NCBI RefSeq assembly: GCF_947502065.1
Contig: NZ_CANMYE010000001.1
Coordinates: 186,001 to 250,000, forward strand
Reading direction: 5' to 3'
Length of the DNA: 64,000 bases
From: an uncultured Pseudoteredinibacter sp.
GTDB taxonomy: Bacteria > Pseudomonadota > Gammaproteobacteria > Pseudomonadales > Cellvibrionaceae
Part shown: piece by piece, positions 53,582 to 61,860 of the stretch
Position numbering within the stretch: the first letter of the stretch is position 1
Layout of the letters: each line of letters starts with the position of its first letter
Made by a program: the position numbers and the translations under genes
Notes under the pieces: model-generated
Databases searched by the model: none
What the model saw: only the letters and a program-made list of their open reading frames with translations
Told to the model about the DNA's origin: nothing

Positions 53582-54412
53582 ATGCCATTGTTTAATGAGA
53601 ATAAGTTAATCAATTGCATATGCCTTGTGCTAGCCACGCTTGCTAGTGTTCTATCCAGTACTTCAATTCGCGCTGAAACCACTAAAGATCTCACCTTGCT
53701 AGTGGGGCAGGCAATGCCACCGTATATCTGTCCTGATAATGAGCAGGGTTTAGAGCTTGAACTGGTTCGTATGGCCTTGGCGATCGAGGGTTATCGTGTA
53801 ATCCCCAAGCGAATGCCACTGGCCAGAATTCCTCGTGCTTTAAATGCTGCCCAGGCGGATGGCGCGCTGACCCTGAGCCCCGATCTACCTTTAGAGCATG
53901 TTTATCTTTCGGATTCTCATATCAGTTACCAAAATGCCTTCTTCAGCCTTGATAAGTTCGATATCACGCTGAATTCTATTAATGATATTAAAGGCAAATC
54001 TTTAGTCGCTTTTCAAAACGCTCAACATTATCTTGGTGATCACTTTAGTGATTTGGTAAAAGGTAATCAGCTATACCAAGAGCATCATAATCAAGCAAAG
54101 CAGGTATCCATGTTGCTAAAAGAGCGCACTCAGCTAGTCGTCATGGATAAGCACATTTTTCAATATTACTATAATAAATCTCCCCAAGAAGCCATGTCGC
54201 AGAAAATACGCAGCCATGATCTATTACCGGTGAACCAATACCATGTCGGTTTTTTGCGCGATAGCTGGCGTGATGCCTTTAATCGAGGTTTAAAAAAACT
54301 CAAACAGCGCGGTATTTACAAGCAGATCACCAGTAAATACCTTGATTGCGCCCAGTTATATGTTAAATCAATTCCTGACAAGCCACCTGAAGTGGCGGAA
54401 TGTCCTTGTTAA
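53582..54412 (+). CDS. Periplasmic solute-binding protein (family 3-like)
   Basis: 276 residues: a signal peptide (about 1-30) and a bilobed binding-protein fold (LTLLVGQAMPPYICPD, GLELELVRMALAIEGYRV, GALTLSPD, ALNRGLKKLKQRGIYKQITSKYL pattern at the end). It would bind a small polar ligand, but no permease or ATPase is adjacent, so sensing rather than transport is possible. ATG at 53582 is chosen for its GGAGG five bases upstream and for the signal peptide that follows. It lies inside the minus-strand envelope block and its last 50 bases overlap the end of the convergent TPR gene. Confidence 0.78.
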   Translation: MPLFNENKLINCICLVLATLASVLSSTSIRAETTKDLTLLVGQAMPPYICPDNEQGLELELVRMALAIEGYRVIPKRMPLARIPRALNAAQADGALTLSPDLPLEHVYLSDSHISYQNAFFSLDKFDITLNSINDIKGKSLVAFQNAQHYLGDHFSDLVKGNQLYQEHHNQAKQVSMLLKERTQLVVMDKHIFQYYYNKSPQEAMSQKIRSHDLLPVNQYHVGFLRDSWRDAFNRGLKKLKQRGIYKQITSKYLDCAQLYVKSIPDKPPEVAECPC

Positions 54413-55847
54413 GTTCGACCTCAAAGTTTATTCGTACATCTCGATAGCCTTTTCGCTGTCCTAGTAGCGTGTAGCTGCCGGGTGGTAGATCCATTTGAAG
54501 CTCTGAAAATAAGCCTAAGCGTTTATGCCGTAATAGGCTAACCTGGGTGTGCCCATCGGACTGCAGGGTTATCTCCACCGGAGTTTGGGATTTAATCAAT
54601 GCTACTTTTAACTCGGCTATTTGGCGATTAAGATTGTCATCATTGCTTTTAAGTTGACTGGCCTCTTCGATAAGCTCTTGCGCTCGCCGTCTTATTTGCT
54701 GGTCTTGTAAGGTGCTCGGTTGCTCAAGAATGGCTTTAAATCTTTGATCAATACCCAAGCGGGCTTTGGCTTTGATTAAACCGACCCTTGCACTCACTTC
54801 GGCAGGTGCCATTGATTGTACTTTCTGATATTGCTCCACCGAGCGCTGCCAGTCTTCATCTTGGGCCGCTTTTTCAGCGCGGTTTAAATGGCTTTGTATT
54901 GATGCCTGTAGTCGAGCAGTCTTGGTTTCACTCAAAGCTGATTTAGCCGAGCTATCTCCAAGCTTTAATTTTTGGGCTTTACTGAACCAGTTTTCGGCCG
55001 TTTTGTACTGCTTGTTTTCCAAGGCTGAATAACCATTGCTCATTGCTTGTGAGTACTGCTGCTCCGTAGTCGCACTGGCCATGCGTTGTGCGGCTTCACT
55101 GGCGACTTCACTTTCGGGATCAAGTTGTAGGGCTTGTTGATAGAGTTTTTCGGCATTTGGCCAATCTTGTTGGCGTTCGAACCGCTTGCCCTTGCGTATT
55201 AGGTCGTTGACTTCATCAGCAATATCTATTCGTTTGAGCAGCTTTTGGGCATCATCTAAGTTGCTCGCTAAACTGGTTTTGAGTTTGCTGGCTAAGGTTG
55301 CTTGTTCTTTGGCCTGTGTTAGCTTTTGTTCACGCAAATTTTGCTTGGCCAAGTCCATGTATTGTTGATAAACATCGTCGACTTGTCCTAGTAGATCTTC
55401 CATTGCTTTTAAAGCGGCCTGATATTGCCCCATGGCTTGCTCGAAACTTTGTTGGCGATAGAGTTGATCACCAGATTGAGCGAAATCTACAGCGCTTTGA
55501 AAATCTTGCTCAGCCCATTGTTCAACCGCCTGCTGTTCAAGAGCTTCTTGACTCTGAAGCAGTTTGGCAAGTATGTCTTGGGCGGCGCGGCGCTGTTTGC
55601 CCAATTGAGCATCTTGCCATGGGGACTGCTGAATAGGCTTGTTTGCTGATGCTGGGCTAGCATTGATTTGTGGGTTTATTGTTTCTGCAGACGGCTCTTT
55701 AACCATACTGGGCAGCCAAAACACGACGCTTAGCAATACTATTGCCAAAATGCTCAAGACAGGTATTAGAAAACGCTTTTGTTTTAAAACCCCTGGCTCT
55801 TGAGTGGGTGCTAAGCTGGCGAAGGTTTGTTCTGCTTTGTTTGGCAT
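54363..55847 (-). CDS. TPR membrane protein with C-terminal PEGA-like domain
   Basis: 494 residues. A cytosolic N-terminus and one transmembrane helix (about 27-46) are followed by a long alpha-helical array of TPR units (about 110-340; for example AEKLYQQALQLDPESEVASEAAQ and AENWFSKAQKLK) and a C-terminal beta module with LPPGSYTLLGQRKGYRDVRI, typical of PEGA. It probably scaffolds proteins at the periplasmic face. Shared PEGA modules link it to the FGE-like protein. Its stop lies 50 bases inside the opposite solute-binding gene. Confidence 0.8.
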   Translation of the reverse strand: MPNKAEQTFASLAPTQEPGVLKQKRFLIPVLSILAIVLLSVVFWLPSMVKEPSAETINPQINASPASANKPIQQSPWQDAQLGKQRRAAQDILAKLLQSQEALEQQAVEQWAEQDFQSAVDFAQSGDQLYRQQSFEQAMGQYQAALKAMEDLLGQVDDVYQQYMDLAKQNLREQKLTQAKEQATLASKLKTSLASNLDDAQKLLKRIDIADEVNDLIRKGKRFERQQDWPNAEKLYQQALQLDPESEVASEAAQRMASATTEQQYSQAMSNGYSALENKQYKTAENWFSKAQKLKLGDSSAKSALSETKTARLQASIQSHLNRAEKAAQDEDWQRSVEQYQKVQSMAPAEVSARVGLIKAKARLGIDQRFKAILEQPSTLQDQQIRRRAQELIEEASQLKSNDDNLNRQIAELKVALIKSQTPVEITLQSDGHTQVSLLRHKRLGLFSELQMDLPPGSYTLLGQRKGYRDVRINFEVELNKDIPPLQVACQELI

Positions 55848-55903
55848 TGTTTTAATGAATATCTCAAATTCTTAGTTAGCGGCTTAATTTGGCGTTGGGC
55901 TTC

Positions 55904-57091
55904 TTAGAGGCTTAATTGACCATTTTCCACTTCATAAAGTTCACGTAGGATTTGTCGCCACTGTTGATACTGCTGTTGCACTGAGCCGCTAAGGGTAATC
56001 GTTCTATCTTCCAGCTCGATAACCTGTGGTTGAATAGCGGCCTCTAGTGAATCTCCGAGCTCGCGAATGGTTTCACTGTGCATATCGGCTTCGGCCCGCT
56101 TACCAAAGCCTTCTTTTACCAAAAAGCCACCGCCGCCAATGGCGACAGCACCAGCAGTTCTTACTGAACGGTTGTTGCTCGTTGCAGCGGCGATACCCGC
56201 AAGTACGGAAACAATTCCAGCAATGGTTTGATTGCGAGCCTGCTCTTTGACTTCTCGTAAGTTCTTAACTTCTTGATAGGTTTGTTTGCGCCAATCTCTA
56301 TAAGGACTGTCTATTTGTTGAATAAAACTACCATAAAAGTCCTGCAGGGTGTCGACATATAAGTGATCGCGCTCACGAATTGTTCTAATACGTTCTAGCA
56401 TTGGGTCGTTTTCTGCGGGAAGGCGTTCTATTTGGTAAATACCTTTTTTATCTTGCTGAAGCTGGCCAGCGAAAGACTGGGGTGCAAAGCTTTCGGCAAA
56501 ACGCAACTCGCCGATTAGACGGGCGCGGCGAAGGTATTCGCCATCAAGCTGCTGGCGGTATTGTAAAAGATCGTTGGATATCTGGTGGTAAATAGTTTGG
56601 AAGGGGTCTGCCTTGCTCGCAGTTTCACGACGATAGGCATAGCGACTAGCTATAGCTTTATATTCCTTGCTATACCAATGTTGGCCGGTCACATCTTTAA
56701 CATCAATGGCAAGTTGTAAGGTTTCACCATCGGAGTGAAGAATTCGGCCACTGAGTTGTACATCGACTAAGGTTGCTGCGCCAGGAATGAGCCGCACCGC
56801 GCCCCAAGCTGAGCTGGCCTGAATAGCATCACGAATATGCCCCGCCATGTAATGTGATTCAGCTTTGCGAACCTCTGCAAAAACCAAGGCATCGTCGTCT
56901 TCAATTTGCTCTAAATTGGGATCTAGAATTTCGACTCCAACATCTAATAGCTGGCTTTCAGGTATCTCAGCCGTTTCTTGCTGTAGTTGAACATAGCGAG
57001 TTGTCTTCACTGTATGTGAGGCGCAAGCACCCAATAAAAGACTACAAAAAATGGCGCATAGTGCAGGCCAGGGCTTACTTGAAAGCGACAT
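55904..57091 (-). CDS. Hypothetical lipoprotein with a Gly/Ala hydrophobic segment
   Basis: 395 residues: a lipobox LGAC (about Cys23), a strand-rich N-terminal half (VDVQLSGRILHSDGETLQLAIDV, ending KEYKAIASRY), a helical middle, and a hydrophobic Ala/Gly segment (IAGIVSVLAGIAAATS and AVAIGGGGFLVKEG, about 295-335) that could insert in a membrane. No family recognised. It has AGGA seven bases upstream and lies 20 bases downstream of the Ser/Pro-rich lipoprotein gene. Confidence 0.75.
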   Translation of the reverse strand: MSLSSKPWPALCAIFCSLLLGACASHTVKTTRYVQLQQETAEIPESQLLDVGVEILDPNLEQIEDDDALVFAEVRKAESHYMAGHIRDAIQASSAWGAVRLIPGAATLVDVQLSGRILHSDGETLQLAIDVKDVTGQHWYSKEYKAIASRYAYRRETASKADPFQTIYHQISNDLLQYRQQLDGEYLRRARLIGELRFAESFAPQSFAGQLQQDKKGIYQIERLPAENDPMLERIRTIRERDHLYVDTLQDFYGSFIQQIDSPYRDWRKQTYQEVKNLREVKEQARNQTIAGIVSVLAGIAAATSNNRSVRTAGAVAIGGGGFLVKEGFGKRAEADMHSETIRELGDSLEAAIQPQVIELEDRTITLSGSVQQQYQQWRQILRELYEVENGQLSL

Positions 57092-57111
57092 ATTAAATCC
57101 TATTAATCTGA

Positions 57112-58137
57112 CTAGCGTTGCTTGTATTTGCGGTATTCCTCCCAGAGCTTCTCTCTGAGTTTTGGATCCTTTTCTGCCATGGCCGCTTCGCGAATTTGGC
57201 GGGCGACAATATCGTCGTCGCTACCATCGGGAATGTCATCGGGAACAGGGGGAAGACCGTTATTTGCTGGTTTGCCTTTCGCCCCCTGATAATCGCCGTT
57301 GTTTTCCCCTCTAGTGGCAGGGCCTTGGCCATCACCGCTATTAGACGAGTCTGTGCCAGATTGTGTGTTAGGTGCACCATAGGGGCTATTGCCACCTTCT
57401 CCTGCTCCGCCGCCTTCTCCAGCTCCGCTACCTTGGCCAAATCCCGGATCTTCTTGTTCTAGCTGGTCTTCTGCGCCCCTAGCGGCGCCATCGGCTAGCA
57501 CTTTATCGCGCTCTCTCAGGATCATTCCGTCATAGCGACCAAAGGAGCCTTCAAGTTCAGCTTCCAGACTGGCTTGTCTTTCGGAGGAAGATTGGCCGTT
57601 TCCTCCGGCTGTGCTTTCATCAAAGCTGATGTCAGCGGTTTCTGCGCGAGCTCCAGGGGATGTGCTGGCATCGCTGACATCGGCATCACCGTCACTAGCA
57701 GGGTCATATTGCTCATAAAGCGGGCTATCTTCCGCTCCTGCAGCACCGTCACCGGTCTCCATGCTGCCATCTTCAAACTCTCCAGAGCTTCCGCTTTGAG
57801 GGCCAGGGCTGCGGGGCAGACCCGAGGAAGAACCTTGCTCACGATCTTGGCCGTTACTCGATCCTGATGAGGATTGCTGGCCTGTATCACTGCTAGCGGT
57901 GCTACTTGGCGCACGGCTTGCTGGCCTTGGGCTGCCTGCGCTAGGCGCGCTGCTAGGATTAGAAGAGGGGGTGCTCGCCGATGGGCTGCTATTCGGGGGT
58001 TTACTCGCTGGCACACCGCTAGGGCTCTGGCTAGTGGTAGATTGAGTTTTACAAGCGCTCAGGCTGAAACACAGCGCTAAGCTTAGCAGCGCTGTGCGGG
58101 CAGAGAATTGCTTATTTTTAGAAATACGTAGGTTCAT
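57112..58137 (-). CDS. Low-complexity Ser/Pro/Gly-rich lipoprotein
   Basis: 341 residues: a lipobox LSAC (about Cys29), then a region dominated by Ser, Pro and Ala (about 30-110), one dominated by Gly, Ser, Glu and Asp (about 110-290), and a compact charged helix at the C-terminus (DDDIVARQIREAAMAEKDPKLREKLWEEY, reported as its start and end only: DDDIVARQ to LWEEYRKY). The long disordered part could span the periplasm or surface, with the C-terminal helix as a docking site. It lies within the envelope block, 20 bases from the next gene. Confidence 0.72.
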   Translation of the reverse strand: MNLRISKNKQFSARTALLSLALCFSLSACKTQSTTSQSPSGVPASKPPNSSPSASTPSSNPSSAPSAGSPRPASRAPSSTASSDTGQQSSSGSSNGQDREQGSSSGLPRSPGPQSGSSGEFEDGSMETGDGAAGAEDSPLYEQYDPASDGDADVSDASTSPGARAETADISFDESTAGGNGQSSSERQASLEAELEGSFGRYDGMILRERDKVLADGAARGAEDQLEQEDPGFGQGSGAGEGGGAGEGGNSPYGAPNTQSGTDSSNSGDGQGPATRGENNGDYQGAKGKPANNGLPPVPDDIPDGSDDDIVARQIREAAMAEKDPKLREKLWEEYRKYKQR

Positions 58138-58274
58138 ATTCGTGCCTGAGTCACTATTTGTAGAGCATAGGTTTTTGATTCAATCAAGCTGCGCAAGTTC
58201 CCGAGTTATCACTGCAATACCCTTGCTTTCTATATGGCCGTATAAGTGGGCCAGGGGAAGTTTCCCTTATAGTA

Positions 58275-59615
58275 TTATGGAAAACTAAAGCTCTGCTGAA
58301 TATCTTTGCTGTTTTGGAAGTTGCCGTCAGCATTGATGCTTGGGCGAAACTGCGTTTTGCGCAGCTGTCGCTTGATTTTCCCGCGATACTTCTTATTCTC
58401 TTCAGCCACTTTAAGATTTCTAGCTTTGCCGTCTCTACCAATGTCGTAGCTAGCTTTAATGTGTATGCGCGGTTCCAGTTCTAAAAAACTCTCTTCCCAT
58501 TCAGGTAATATTGGAATTACTTCTGGAGTTGCGAATAGTGCCGGTCGCTGGTCTTCTTCACTAAAAGCCAGAGCCTCGCGATAGTACTTTTTGGCAGTAC
58601 TGTACTTACCAAACATCAAATGCCAATCACCATTAAGAATTGAGAGCCTTTGTCGGTCTGTACTGTCAGTTTCGATTGCTGACATACTCTCGAGGGCTTT
58701 TTTTCCATTAACAAAGATGTTGTTTTTTTGTTGTTGGAGTTCATTACTTGCTTGCTGTTGGCTTAGTGGATCATGCCGAAGTGTGGTTACGGAAAAACCA
58801 TTACTTTGCTGGCCTTGTTCGATGATGGTGAGTTTAAAGTAATTGCTAGCTATAAAACCTTGTAGAACTTTTGAGAGGTCTTCGTGCTGCCTATCTAGCT
58901 CTGGGCTTTGTCCATATAGTTCTATGTATTGCAGATACAAACTGTTTGCAGCGTTTAAATGAGCAACATCCCTTCGGCCGTTGTATACATAAGCATGTAA
59001 CTGCCACTGCCCAAGGGTCATTAGGGTTTTTAACAGCCTTTTTTTGTCTCCAAGTAGAGATCGATTTGCCAACCAATGTCTAAACTCTTGTTGTTCTCGA
59101 GCTTTTCTCCATTGACCCGCCGCGACAAGATTGGTCACTAGTTGTTTAGCAATGGGCTCTTGCAGCTCACTGTATAAGCCATGATTGACTCTCTGAGCCT
59201 GCATGGCTTGGCGAAGTAATTTGCTGGCCTCATCGTACTGCCGGGCAGATTGGTAAATGGCTGCCATATCGGCCAGTACCTCGCTACTGGCTGAAGCAAA
59301 ATTGCCATGTAACTCCTGCAGTTTCCATAATCTACTTTCTAAGATACTGATTTGCTCCAAATCCTGTGCGGAAAGCGTGTTAATGGTTTTTGTGGTGGCT
59401 TGCTGTTTGCTGTCCTTTTGCGGGCTAGCTGTTGAGCTTGAATCTTGCTCTGAGCTGGAGTCCATTACGGGCTGCTCTGCGTTAGCAGGGGGGATATTTG
59501 TTGTTGCAGTGGCAATCTTGGAATCAGTTTGTGCTAGGCTAAGGGTCGAGCACAGTAGGCCGCACATTAAAATTAAAGTAGCGCTGCCTATTTTGCTTTT
59601 CATGGCAGGAAACAT
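58275..59615 (-). CDS. Exported TPR protein with TonB-like C-terminal domain
   Basis: 446 residues: a signal peptide (about 1-30), a disordered Ser/Gln-rich linker, an alpha-helical TPR-like region (about 85-360; YDEASKLLRQAMQAQ, YSTAKKYYREALAFS), and a C-terminal about 75-residue domain (RIHIKASYDIGRDGKARNLKV, then RQLRKTQFRPSI) with the strand-turn pattern of TonB C-terminal domains. GGAG lies five bases before ATG 59615, so I prefer it to the GTG at 59621. TonB-like ends normally contact outer membrane receptors or lipoproteins. It appears to be the first gene of the envelope block. Confidence 0.78.
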   Translation of the reverse strand: MFPAMKSKIGSATLILMCGLLCSTLSLAQTDSKIATATTNIPPANAEQPVMDSSSEQDSSSTASPQKDSKQQATTKTINTLSAQDLEQISILESRLWKLQELHGNFASASSEVLADMAAIYQSARQYDEASKLLRQAMQAQRVNHGLYSELQEPIAKQLVTNLVAAGQWRKAREQQEFRHWLANRSLLGDKKRLLKTLMTLGQWQLHAYVYNGRRDVAHLNAANSLYLQYIELYGQSPELDRQHEDLSKVLQGFIASNYFKLTIIEQGQQSNGFSVTTLRHDPLSQQQASNELQQQKNNIFVNGKKALESMSAIETDSTDRQRLSILNGDWHLMFGKYSTAKKYYREALAFSEEDQRPALFATPEVIPILPEWEESFLELEPRIHIKASYDIGRDGKARNLKVAEENKKYRGKIKRQLRKTQFRPSINADGNFQNSKDIQQSFSFP

Positions 59616-59758
59616 AAGCACTCCACAACGAATTTAGTATTGTTCTCGGGGCTCTTGTTTTCGAGCAGCCCTAATATAGGTGGTTGCTGTAGCACTATAG
59701 CAAATTGCAGCGCAGATGTGCTTGTTACATTTTCGCTAGATAAATTAAGAATTAAACA

Positions 59759-60634
59759 ATGAATCAACAAAGCGAGTTAGTATCGGAGATTGTCTTGACC
59801 TTTAGCTGCGACGACAAGCCCGGAATTGTGGCCGCTGTGGCCAATCTGTTTGCCTTACAAGGCTTTAATATCCGTGAGTCATCTCAATTTGAAGATGTGC
59901 ATAGTAAGCGCTTCTTTATGCGTACGGTCTTTGAAACGGCCGAAGGCAGCAAACCGATAGAGGACATTAAATCCGCTTTTAGGGCGGTGGCTGAACGCTA
60001 TAGCATGGAGTGGTCTTTATGTGATCTACACCGACGCATAAAAGTAGTTATCGCTGTGTCTAAGTGGGGGCACTGTTTGAATAATCTGCTAAACAGTTGG
60101 AAGCGTGGCAGCTTAGCAGTGGATATTGTGGGGGTAGTATCTAACCACGAAGATATGCGTGAGTTGGTTGAGTGGTACGGGGTTCCTTATTACTTTTTAC
60201 CCGTAGGACCCGACAATAAATCAGAACAAGAAGCGCAGATTTTGGAGCTTATTGATAGCGTGTCTGCAGACTTGCTTGTATTGGCGCGTTATATGCAGAT
60301 TTTGTCGCCTAAAATGACTGGGGCGTTGCAAGGCCGTGCAATCAATATTCACCATTCGTTTTTGCCAGGTTTTAAAGGCGCGAAGCCGTACCATCAAGCG
60401 TATGCAAGGGGCGTTAAGCTTATTGGCGCTACAGCGCACTTTGTCACAGAGGACTTGGACGAAGGCCCGATTATCGAACAGGATGTGGAGCGGGTGAGCC
60501 ACGTCAATCAACCGGAAGAATTGGTAGAAATAGGGCGTGATATTGAATCGCGAGTGTTGGGAAGAGCGGTGCGCTGGTTTGCGCAGCAAAGAATCCTACC
60601 TAATGGCAACAAGACCGTAGTCTTTAGCCGCTAG
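59759..60634 (+). CDS. purU: Formyltetrahydrofolate deformylase
   Basis: 291 residues: an N-terminal ACT domain (VLTFSCDDKPGIVAAVANLF, about 12-31) and a formyl-transferase-fold catalytic domain with INIHHSFLPGFKGAKPYHQA and GATAHFVTEDLDEGPIIEQD supplying the Asn/His/Asp triad. It hydrolyses 10-formyl-THF to formate and THF, balancing one-carbon pools and feeding PurT. Length is standard for PurU. It is divergent from the envelope block and has no obvious operon partner. Confidence 0.95.
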   Translation: MNQQSELVSEIVLTFSCDDKPGIVAAVANLFALQGFNIRESSQFEDVHSKRFFMRTVFETAEGSKPIEDIKSAFRAVAERYSMEWSLCDLHRRIKVVIAVSKWGHCLNNLLNSWKRGSLAVDIVGVVSNHEDMRELVEWYGVPYYFLPVGPDNKSEQEAQILELIDSVSADLLVLARYMQILSPKMTGALQGRAINIHHSFLPGFKGAKPYHQAYARGVKLIGATAHFVTEDLDEGPIIEQDVERVSHVNQPEELVEIGRDIESRVLGRAVRWFAQQRILPNGNKTVVFSR

Positions 60635-60721
60635 TCACCGGTTTGCTATATACCTACAAACAAACGGCGCCGTGCTCAAGGCAGGGCGCCAATCGTTTTG
60701 AAACGAAAATTTCCAGCTGAA

Positions 60722-60931
60722 TTAAAGCGGAACTACGTTTTCTGCCTGAGGGCCTTTTTCGCCCTGAGTTACTACCATGCTCACACGCTGGCCGTCTTGC
60801 AAACTACGACGCCCTGTACCTTCAATGGCACTGTAATGAACAAACACATCTTTACCGCTTTCTTGCTCAATAAAGCCGAAGCCTTTTTCATCGTTGAACC
60901 ACTTAACGGTTCCTTCAACTGGACTGGACAT
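60722..60931 (-). CDS. Cold-shock domain protein (CspA family)
   Basis: 69 residues with RNP1-like KGFGFIEQ and RNP2-like VFVHYSAI in one cold-shock OB fold, starting [14 protein letters not shown]. It binds single-stranded RNA/DNA and acts as an RNA chaperone. ATG at 60931 has GAGAGA just upstream and matches the family start exactly, although the frame stays open for 85 codons further. Members of this family often have long structured leaders, which fits the large spacer upstream. Confidence 0.93.
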   Translation of the reverse strand: MSSPVEGTVKWFNDEKGFGFIEQESGKDVFVHYSAIEGTGRRSLQDGQRVSMVVTQGEKGPQAENVVPL

Positions 60932-61577
60932 ATCTCTCTCTTTCTTCTTGTTGCTCCGCATTTGCGGATCCAGGGCCTCAATCATTGAGGCATTTACCAA
61001 CCTGGATTGGCTGGATTCGTGTAAAAACGATAGGCGAAGGTTCAAATGCAAATCGCTTTCAACAAATACTTGTACTCGCACCTTATTATTGTGGTTATGG
61101 CTGCTGCGATCAGAGAGGATCTCAGTTGCACAACGACTACTTTGATGCAGAGATTCTGACATATAATTTCCCTCTGGGAAACTCATTCTGCCTATACAGA
61201 AACGATTTTTGCCAGATCAATGTTTCAATTCGATGACTTCGTCAACAAATTCCTGCTTTCATCTACCTTCTAGGTAGTTGACTAATTCTCAGACCTCTGT
61301 GTGATTTTACGGGATTTGTTCACCATTGGACCCTTTCCATGCTTACGCATGAGTCAAATAAACTACTTTTTGTGACAGAGTTAACTTTCCAGTGGCGTTG
61401 AATCGTTACTCACATTGATAGACGGCTAGCGGCAGAGCACCAGCGACAGCGGTTTTGCACAAGGAGTAGTATCAGCGGTTGATCAAGTGAGTAGTGGCCA
61501 TTGGAAGGATAGCCAAACGGTACTTCATGGATGGGGAATTTGGCTGAGGAGAAACGTAGTAATTTTGGACTTTAATC
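60932..61577. other. Spacer between the cold-shock and csrA genes
   Basis: 646 bases without a convincing gene. The left part would be the cold-shock mRNA leader. The right part (61463-61577) is GGA-rich and forms the csrA leader. I see no tRNA or repeat. Confidence 0.5.
61461..61577 (+). promoter_or_regulatory. GGA-rich csrA leader, candidate CsrA autoregulation region
   Basis: Seven GGA trinucleotides occur in the 115 bases before the csrA ATG (at 61463, 61503, 61507, 61529, 61535, 61548, 61567), several in A/C-A/T-GGA context; the last is in the ribosome-binding position. CsrA binds such motifs and represses its own translation in E. coli. Confidence 0.55.
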
Positions 61578-61790
61578 ATGCTTACCTTGACACGAAAGGC
61601 CGGCCAAAAATTGATCATCGGCGATGATGTTTGTATAGAAATTGTGTCAATATCAGGTCGCCAGGTCGCTGTGGGTGTTAGTGCGCCCGATTCGGTGAGA
61701 ATCTACCGTGAAGAAATTGCACCGGAAGGCTTGCTTGATAGCATCATGGACAGCTTGCATAAGAAAAAAGCGAGCAATGGAAATAAGTAG
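61578..61790 (+). CDS. csrA: Carbon storage regulator CsrA
   Basis: 70 residues. The fold starts MLTLTRKAGQKLIIGDDV, with Leu4 and the REEI RNA-binding segment (YREEIAPEG, Arg44 position) kept, and VAVGVSAPDSVRI in the middle strand. It is a dimeric RNA-binding protein that controls translation of metabolism, motility and biofilm mRNAs. A C-terminal extension (LLDSIMDSLHKKKASNGNK) is longer than in E. coli CsrA. It may be a paralog rather than the main alaS-linked copy, as no alaS or tRNA-Ser gene is near. Confidence 0.93.
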   Translation: MLTLTRKAGQKLIIGDDVCIEIVSISGRQVAVGVSAPDSVRIYREEIAPEGLLDSIMDSLHKKKASNGNK

Positions 61791-61820
61791 GGGCAGCTCA
61801 GCTACCCCTCTTATTTTGTA
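61789..61820 (+). terminator. Terminator after csrA
   Basis: AGGGG (61789-61793) pairs with CCCCT (61805-61809), followed by CTTATTTT. It is a short stem, moderate support. Confidence 0.55.
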
Positions 61821-61860
61821 AACCTGCCATTTTAGATAGATTCTGAAGCCTTGGCTGAAG

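Noticed and set aside
45113..59615. Zorya-type anti-phage defence (ZorAB motor)
   Set aside because: There is a MotA-like channel, but no OmpA/peptidoglycan-binding ZorB, no helicase and no nuclease; lipoproteins and PEGA proteins point to envelope function.
60932..61186. 85-codon open extension upstream of the cold-shock protein
   Set aside because: The family begins exactly at 60931 with a ribosome site; the extra residues look like translated leader RNA rather than protein.
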